Source: Helopsaltes ochotensis
Lineage: Eukaryota > Chordata > Aves > Passeriformes > Locustellidae
Direction of reading: 5' to 3'
DNA length: 64,000 nt
Assembly: GCA_013400155.1 (NCBI GenBank)
Contig: VXBM01001327.1
Coordinates: 62,001 to 126,000, forward strand
Every line of letters begins with the position of its first letter. The stretch's first letter is position 1. Shown in pieces: positions 59,801 through 64,000 of the stretch. Under the pieces are notes generated by a model, which worked only from the letters and a program-made list of their open reading frames with translations, was not told the origin of the DNA and did no database searches. Both the position numbers and the translations under genes were made by a program.

Positions 59801-62182
59801 CTCCCACCTTATGCGCTCTCTCTGAGTGATGGTCCCAATCTGGAGTCCAGCAACTGGATTAAGTCCATAATTAATGCCATAACTGTGAGTTTTGACATAG
59901 TATCACTGTAAATTGTTGACAGGAATCAGCTTCTGAGGAGGAGCTGTTTACTGATGTTCCTTGGTTAATCTGAAATCTAGGTGGACAAGTAGTTACCGCA
60001 GTTCCATGTCTCATTCCCAGTGTCAGCCAGCGCTCATGGTTCAGACTGGAAAGCACATAAAACCTGAGTGAAGTGCTTGCAAATATGGAAATGTTCAAGG
60101 CCAGGTTGGAAAGGGCTTGGAGCAACCTGGTCTAGCGGAAAGTATCCCTGCTTACAGCAGGGGGTTGGAACAAAATGATTTTTAAGGTCCCTCCCAACCC
60201 AAACCATTCTGTGATTATGATTCTATTAATTACTACAGTTTTATATCACTTAAATCCATGTTTGCATCAGTGCTTCAGTGGCTGCTTTTTAAGGTACCGT
60301 GTATATTCTGAGCCATTAATTTTATAACAGCTTTGGGAAGATTAAACAGTTTATAGTGCAACTAGAAGGACTCTTAGAATGAGAATGCTACTTGTTTTCT
60401 GGAAGACTTCACAGGAAATATTGACTAAAATTATCAGCTGATATCAAATATTACTATTTAAGGCATTTTTATGTAGCTATAATTGCCTTAACAAGAGTGA
60501 AACAGCCATAGGCTAAAGGTGATGGTACTGACTTAAAAAATTGTTTTTATTCATCTGTCTTTGAATTTGCGTAATTTTTAGTAAAATGCAGTGATTTTGT
60601 TGTCTGTTCCTTAGTTTATATGCCCAGCTCTCCTAATAACACTTTGCTCATTTTTTTTACTGGTAATGGTGCAATTCTAGGATGAGCTCTCTGATGTTAG
60701 CCAAGCAGGCTCCAAATGTACTACTCCAGCATCCACAGCTACTTCAGATGTTCCTGTGCTGCCTGCTGAAACCCCTCAAAAGGAAAGTGTTGAAGGACTT
60801 GCACAGGACACAGAGATGTTGAATGAGAAGCTGGATGTAAGCAAGAATATTGAAGTACAGGTAGCTCAAGAGACAAGAAATGTGTGCACTGGTGAGCTGC
60901 TTTAACTTCTTAATGTTACTTCTTAGTGTTACGATGGACCTCATGTTTGATCACTTATTAATTATCTTTTTTTGTGCCACAAATGAGAATGGGGTTTTTG
61001 CTCACTGTTTTAAGGAGTACAGAATATTGGTCGGAGATACGTGTGTTGTTTATTGGTGACTTTAGTCCTTTTTTCTTCAGAATCAGAATTATTTATGGCA
61101 TTTCTTTGGCAGTAGAAAAGGCACAAAGAGTCATGAAGTATTGGACATCTTGGTTTCAATTGCAGAATTAGTAGGAAATAACTGCTGTTGGATGGCTTGT
61201 GTTAAATTCAGGAGAGACCTAGAAATTCCAGTGTCTGCACTAGAATATCAAAATCTGTGTGTCTTTTCATTTAATTACCTTGATAAGTCTTGAACAGAAG
61301 TATCCCAAGTTGGTGTTTGACTAAGAACTACTACATGTAGTTAATATGTCATGATGATTTTGTTTATGGGCATGTACCACTTGCTTTGCCCCAGGGGGAA
61401 ATGAAAATGAAGAAAAATCTGAAGTTCAGGCAATCATTGAGTCAACTCCAGAATTGCATATGGATAAAGATCTCAGTGGTTATAAGGGTTCCAGGTAAGT
61501 TGTGTGTTGCGATTTGAAGAAGACGATGAATTTTAGGTTATTTAAAGATGCTGTGAATGGGAATTTTCCTTTTTCTTGTGTTTGTTTCATTCTTGTGATG
61601 AGAAGGATAGAATTACCCTGTATGGTGAATCTTAAGGCCTTGTGTAAGAGCTTTGTGTGAAAGGAGCCCCTTCTCTGACTAGAGGAATATTTTGACCTCC
61701 TACTATTCAGTTCTCTTGCATTCTTGTTATATTAAATGACTTCCAGTTTAGCTGAGCTGTCTGTTCTTCAGGCATTTGGGCTAAGTCCTGACACAACTGA
61801 ATTTCTATAGGCCAAAACTTGATATGCTTTAATTTATTAAAACCCTGTCCAGCTCAGTATCAGCAACTGCTTCAAGATTTGGATCTTGATGGGAAAACAG
61901 CATTTGAAAATATCATCTAGAACTTGTAAGCCAACTGAAAGGTTGGGGGTTTGTTTGAGGGAACAAATGAGCTACTGGTAAAAAATACAGAGAAAGCTTT
62001 TCTTTGTTATGGGAGTGTTATCTCCCTGCTTTTTCATGTCATGTTTAATTCTCTGCCCAGCACTCCCACCAAAGGCATCAAGAACAAAGCATTTGACCGT
62101 AACACAGAGTCACTCTTTGAAGAGCTGTCATCTGCTGGTTCTGGCCTAATTGGAGATGTGGATGAAGGTGCAGATTTACTGG
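26150..62182 (+). CDS. SPAG9: SPAG9 / JIP4 (C-Jun-amino-terminal kinase-interacting protein 4), 5' part
   Basis: Scaffold that binds JNK/p38 MAP kinases and links lysosomes and recycling endosomes to kinesin-1 and dynein. Eight exons: 26150-26455, 32760-32880, 43752-43822, 51388-51482, 56494-56647, 60681-60891, 61395-61494, 62061-62182. All have GT donors, AG acceptors and continuous phase, giving 393 residues; the gene runs past the right edge (full family length is about 1,300). Residues 1-102: RH1 domain (SERVSGLAGSIYREFERLI, LMPLVVAVLENLD). Residues 103-197: coiled coil. Residues 198-213: the RKERPISLGIFPL JNK-docking motif. Residues 250-393: acidic, Ser/Thr-rich linker up to GSGLIGDVDEGADLL. 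RH2 and the WD40-like C-terminus lie outside. The start is in a perfect GCCGCCGCCATGG context. Two alternative exons are listed separately. MAPK8IP3 is the nearest alternative, but sequence and synteny with NME1 favour SPAG9. Confidence 0.96.
28288..28450 (-). mobile_element. CR1 LINE 3' tail
   Basis: Complement of a CR1 3' end: CATAGAATCACACAATGG, then the block around GGTTGGAAGGGACCTTAAA and the CCAAGCCC/CCAGC phrases. About 160 bp only. Confidence 0.88.
29770..29860 (+). mobile_element. Possible old CR1 fragment
   Basis: Short phrases (AATAGGTTGGACAAAGG, CTTGATCCTGCCTGGAG, GGGATGGA) resemble an older CR1 3' end. Too short and diverged for certainty. Confidence 0.4.
31659..32390 (-). mobile_element. 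Solo LTR in SPAG9 intron 1
   Basis: 732 bp with perfect 8-bp inverted ends (TGTCTTGG ... CCAAGACA) and a perfect 5-bp target duplication GGGTG (31654-31658, 32391-32395). The first 170 bp match the other family A LTRs; the rest differs from the 49070 copy, so it is a distinct subfamily. Antisense to SPAG9. Confidence 0.92.
32760..32880 (+). CDS. SPAG9: SPAG9 exon 2
   Basis: 121 nt, acceptor GTTGTTTAG, donor GTAAGT, ends in phase 1. Encodes KFIEFEDSQEQEKKDLQ to KNYADQ, the start of the coiled coil. Confidence 0.96.
35759..35863. other. Assembly gap (105 N)
   Basis: Run of unknown bases in SPAG9 intron 2. The 200 bp to its right are GC-richer than the intron, which suggests a repeat that was hard to assemble. 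Confidence 0.99.
39217..39345 (+). repeat. T/G-rich low-complexity block
   Basis: Mixed runs of T with G, GGG and (GT)n over about 130 bp. Produces a spurious hydrophobic frame (39151-39381) rich in Phe, Val and Cys. Confidence 0.9.
43752..43822 (+). CDS. SPAG9: SPAG9 exon 3
   Basis: 71 nt, acceptor TTCTTCTTCCAG, donor GTAGGT. Completes the Ile codon and encodes SRLEEREAELKKEYNAL to RHTE, coiled coil. Confidence 0.96.
43823..51387 (+). other. SPAG9: SPAG9 intron 3
   Basis: 7.6 kb, AT-rich. Contains the antisense LTR at 49070. A CTTATGATTCTATGAATC near 48208 could be the worn end of a CR1, but the rest of that element is not recognisable. Confidence 0.85.
49070..49968 (-). mobile_element. 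Solo LTR (family A) in SPAG9 intron 3
   Basis: Starts TGTCTTGGTTTGGAAAGACA and follows the 3444 LTR along its whole length, including the GC-rich middle and the TTCTTAGCAACT near its other end. Flanks GCATG (49065-49069) and ACATG (49969-49973) are a four-of-five target duplication. AGTAAA polyadenylation signal on the minus strand. Carries long minus-strand open frames (49241-49606, 49263-49889) but no retroviral gene. Confidence 0.88.
51388..51482 (+). CDS. SPAG9: SPAG9 exon 4
   Basis: 95 nt, acceptor CTTTTAAACAG, donor GTAAGC, ends in phase 2. Encodes MIHNYMEHLERTKLHQL to HSRI plus CG of an Arg codon; last part of the coiled coil. Confidence 0.96.
51940..52149 (+). promoter_or_regulatory. 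SPAG9: Likely internal SPAG9 promoter and 5' UTR
   Basis: GC-rich island of about 200 bp within AT-rich intron 4, directly upstream of the alternative first exon. No TATA box seen; inferred from position. Confidence 0.5.
52150..52310 (+). CDS. SPAG9: SPAG9 alternative first exon (hydrophobic N-terminus)
   Basis: ATG at 52150, 161 coding nt, donor GTACTC at 52311, phase 2. Exon 4 ends in the same phase, so joining to exon 5 completes an Arg codon and continues into KERPISLGIF. It encodes 53 residues beginning MNPGCMLLFVFGFVGG, with a hydrophobic stretch of about 30 residues (roughly 5-38) that could be a membrane anchor or signal anchor. This matches the N-terminus of a known shorter mammalian SPAG9 isoform that lacks RH1 and the coiled coil but keeps the JNK docking site. 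The GC-richer 51940-52150, with short A/G-rich and CTG-rich runs, is the likely internal promoter/5'UTR. The open frame upstream to 52075 has another Met, but 52150 fits the isoform start. Confidence 0.9.
54400..54717 (+). mobile_element. Solo LTR in SPAG9 intron 4, sense orientation
   Basis: Has TATAAAA (54544-54550), an inverted CCAAT (ATTGG near 54503) and AATAAA (54650-54655) about 100 nt after the TATA box, then a T-rich tail ending AAGGCATCA. This is the normal order of a short avian LTR. The 3' end at 54717 is firm; the 5' end near 54400 is an estimate. No duplication was found. Confidence 0.75.
56494..56647 (+). CDS. SPAG9: SPAG9 exon 5 (JNK-docking motif)
   Basis: 154 nt, acceptor CTTTCCAACAG, donor GTGAGC, ends in phase 0. 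Encodes KERPISLGIFPLPAGD, the docking site for JNK in the JIP3/JIP4 family, and runs to SHTSLK. It is the meeting point of all isoforms seen here: it accepts exon 4 or the alternative first exon and can donate to exon 6 or the candidate terminal exon. Reading past the donor gives only VSTA then a stop. Confidence 0.96.
58367..58426 (+). CDS. SPAG9: Candidate SPAG9 alternative terminal exon
   Basis: A very strong acceptor (long T/C tract, then TTTCAG at 58361-58366) opens a frame in phase 0, matching exon 5. It encodes AKSFGNMTKKVNFAKPTQD and stops at TGA (58424-58426). AATAAA follows at 58509-58514, with a GT-rich stretch (CTGTGTGGTTTCC) some 15-25 bp beyond. No donor is near the end, so it would be a last exon. 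The product would be 268 residues from the main start (RH1, coiled coil, JNK docking site) or about 124 from the internal start, without RH2 and the C-terminal domain. I do not know of this isoform; it could be chance. Confidence 0.45.
   Translation, partial: AKSFGNMTKKVNFAKPTQD
58509..58514 (+). terminator. SPAG9: Candidate intronic polyadenylation signal
   Basis: AATAAA with a downstream GT-rich element, 83 bp after the stop of the candidate terminal exon. Confidence 0.45.
60075..60232 (+). mobile_element. CR1 LINE 3' tail
   Basis: Contains CAAGGCCAGGTTGGAAAGGG, GAGCAACCTGGTCTAG and the end GTGATTATGATTCTATT, all typical of CR1. Sense to SPAG9, about 450 bp before exon 6. Confidence 0.9.
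60681..60891 (+). CDS. SPAG9: SPAG9 exon 6
   Basis: 211 nt, acceptor GCAATTCTAG, donor GTGAGC, ends in phase 1. Encodes DELSDVSQAGSK to VAQETRNVCT. The middle (residues about 270-305) is low in conservation compared with what I know of mammals; the ends are conserved. Confidence 0.94.
61395..61494 (+). CDS. SPAG9: SPAG9 exon 7
   Basis: 100 nt, acceptor TTGCCCCAG, donor GTAAGT, ends in phase 2. Encodes GNENEEKSEVQAIIESTPEL to GYKGS. Confidence 0.95.
62061..62182 (+). CDS. SPAG9: SPAG9 exon 8
   Basis: 122 nt, acceptor TCTCTGCCCAG, donor GTAAGA, ends in phase 1. Encodes TPTKGIKNKAFDRNTESLF to DEGADLL. Last exon in the window. Confidence 0.95.
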
Positions 62183-64000
62183 GTAAGAAAGGTTATTTAA
62201 AGATGCTGTATACAGCAATTTTCCTTTTTAGGAAGTGCTTAATTATTCTTGCTGGATTTATTGTTAGGTTTCATTTGCATTAAAATTGTTTGAGTAGCAT
62301 CCTAAGGTAGGCATTGGAATGTAAAACTAGAAGAAAGTGTTTGTTCTTTCTCTCTGTAAAACGATCTTAATCTTTTGGGGCACTTCCTACAGTATTCTCC
62401 ATTTCTCCCAGTATGTTCTCTTACGTGAGAATTTTTATCTCAAGGAAGGATTTTTGTCTTGAACTTGTTTTAGATAGTTTTATTCAGGTCGTGCCTATCT
62501 GTAGTAGCCAGGCTTTATCATCTCCTTAGGGATTTTAACTTGAAAGAGAATTGCAGCAAATGAAATGGTGATTATTTGAGAATCAAACTGTTAATTGATA
62601 GGGGAGGGGAAACCCGCATTTCTCCTTCCCTAAGCAGCTTGCTGTTACATCTATGCTCCCTGAAAAAACTTGAGTTTTGAGTTGACCAAGATCAAAAAGG
62701 TCATCAGAAAAATAATCTTTCTAGAAACAATATAGCAAGATATTTTTTGCTATATAATTGTTCAGGGCTCATTTTGAAATAATGAAAGCTGGTACTGTGG
62801 AATGTATAAAATGCAGGTGTCACTTTCAGATGCTTTCGAAATGGGTTGTGTGTAGACAATCAAGGACAGAAGCTTGTTTGCTTCTGTTCTCTGATCCTGC
62901 AAAAATGCAGATTGTTAGGACTGTTAAAACTTCTGTGTGCGGTCTGGATTTCTGGTTGTTCAGTGTTCCTCCAGAAACTTATTTTACATCAAACAGATGA
63001 CATCTTTGCAGATATTACTCACTAGGAGTAATGGGCCTATCTCCAGTCTGAAATGGTTTTTTTGTTGTTGTTGTTCTGAGCAGTGAGGCTCTCCACATCC
63101 TTACTGCAACATACTCCATCCAAAACTCTTGGTTGTCATTCCATTGTCATAGGGACAACTAATCACACATTCTGCATGCAAAAATACAGATACAGGAGAA
63201 GTATTAACATGGAGCAACATCCATGTTAATAGCTATGATAAATTGATAAAAGAAATCAAACTATTGTCAGGATGTCCTAATTCTAATGCTTTGTTTCTCA
63301 TGGGCAAAAAAATTATACTTTTTAGTATAACTTATTAAAGGTTTGTCAGTGAATTTATTACCAATTTCTGTAAATCTATTGCTGGAAATACCAGTGTGTA
63401 CAAACTAAGCCTAGGGTTATATCTGTATTATGCAGAATCTGTTGGTCTGAAAATTTTATTTTAGAATTGTCGTTTCCCTTTGAGGACAACCATAGTCCAA
63501 AACCTGAAAAGCCACACCTGCATCCAGGATAGTCTGTGTGTTTGAAGCATTTGGGCCTGTTCTAAGTGAGCATTAAACTTCGGTATGGAGTTGTGTAAAA
63601 ATAGTTAATTGGGATTCTCTAATCTGTTTTCTCTTGGGCTGCATACCCAGGGGAATATTCTGGTGTGTATGCTTCTTTTTTCAAAAAATTCTTGATATTC
63701 TGTTGCTTCTTCACTTAGACATTCTTGGCTGCTGCTCTCATGAAATACGTTCTCTGTATTTTTTCCCTGCTTGGTAACTTTTTTTTTGCTGTTGCACTCT
63801 GGCTTTCTAGTTTCTGTTCTTGCATTATAAGAGATCCTGAAACCTGTTGGACATTATCCTATGTACTTTTATCTGTGTATACTTAAAATGTTTAAAAAGC
63901 AGTAGCAACTTGAATAAAATCTCTTCATATCTCTTCATGGCTGTAGTATAGGGGATTTCTCCAGATATTGATAAATTAACCATGGCTGATCTAAGTTACT
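62183..64000 (+). other. SPAG9: SPAG9 intron 8, continuing past the right edge
   Basis: AT-rich. No further SPAG9 exon (next expected to start with the GMGREVENL-like coiled coil) was found before the edge. Confidence 0.8.

Larger units (their letters stand above)
56648..60680 (+). other. SPAG9: SPAG9 intron 5
   Basis: 4.0 kb. Holds the candidate terminal exon at 58367 and a CR1 tail near 60075-60232. The rest is AT-rich without recognisable features. Confidence 0.85.

Overview
The window is nuclear DNA from a bird, most likely a songbird. CR1 retrotransposon tails, ERV-L and other avian-type LTRs, compact CpG-island promoters and the gene order NME2 - NME1 - SPAG9 all point that way. I found no prokaryotic features, tRNA or rRNA genes, or CRISPR array. 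Three protein-coding genes can be read with exact exon boundaries.

Left part (1-15,560): two nucleoside diphosphate kinase genes lie in tandem on the minus strand. NME2 (coding exons 2-4 at 1862-1990, 1276-1377 and 431-543) is cut by the left edge, so its last exon, with the catalytic histidine, is missing. NME1 is complete (exons 14609-14737, 13995-14096, 13219-13331, 12769-12886; 153 codons plus stop). About 10 kb of retroviral debris separates them: an LTR nested in another LTR (3444-5945, both with target-site duplications), two related plus-strand LTRs (7018-7360, 12476-12737) and unclassified sequence between. The second of these LTRs ends about 30 bp beyond the NME1 stop codon.

Middle (15,560-25,980): AT-rich intergenic DNA, then an endogenous retrovirus mosaic (17,441-23,362). 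It holds a broken ERV-L polymerase on the plus strand, LTR pieces in both orientations, one unidentified minus-strand ORF and a 720-bp assembly gap. Four CR1 segments lie between the mosaic and SPAG9, if the low-GC one at 23,985 is counted.

Right part (25,980-64,000): SPAG9 (JIP4) on the plus strand, divergent from NME1. A CpG-island promoter is followed by eight coding exons (26150-62182) that encode the first 393 residues; the gene runs off the right edge. An alternative first exon (52150-52310) encodes a hydrophobic N-terminus and joins exon 5 in the same phase. A possible alternative last exon (58367-58426) has a strong acceptor, an in-phase stop and a polyadenylation signal. The introns carry two antisense LTRs, one sense LTR and CR1 tails.

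NME1 and NME2 supply nucleoside triphosphates as cytosolic kinases. SPAG9/JIP4 is a scaffold linking JNK/p38 signalling and membrane cargo to kinesin and dynein. They are neighbours by conserved synteny, not members of one pathway. No wholly new biological system is evident. The most interesting points are the candidate truncated SPAG9 isoform, the LTR-derived NME1 3' end, the nested LTRs and the minisatellite at the NME1 promoter.
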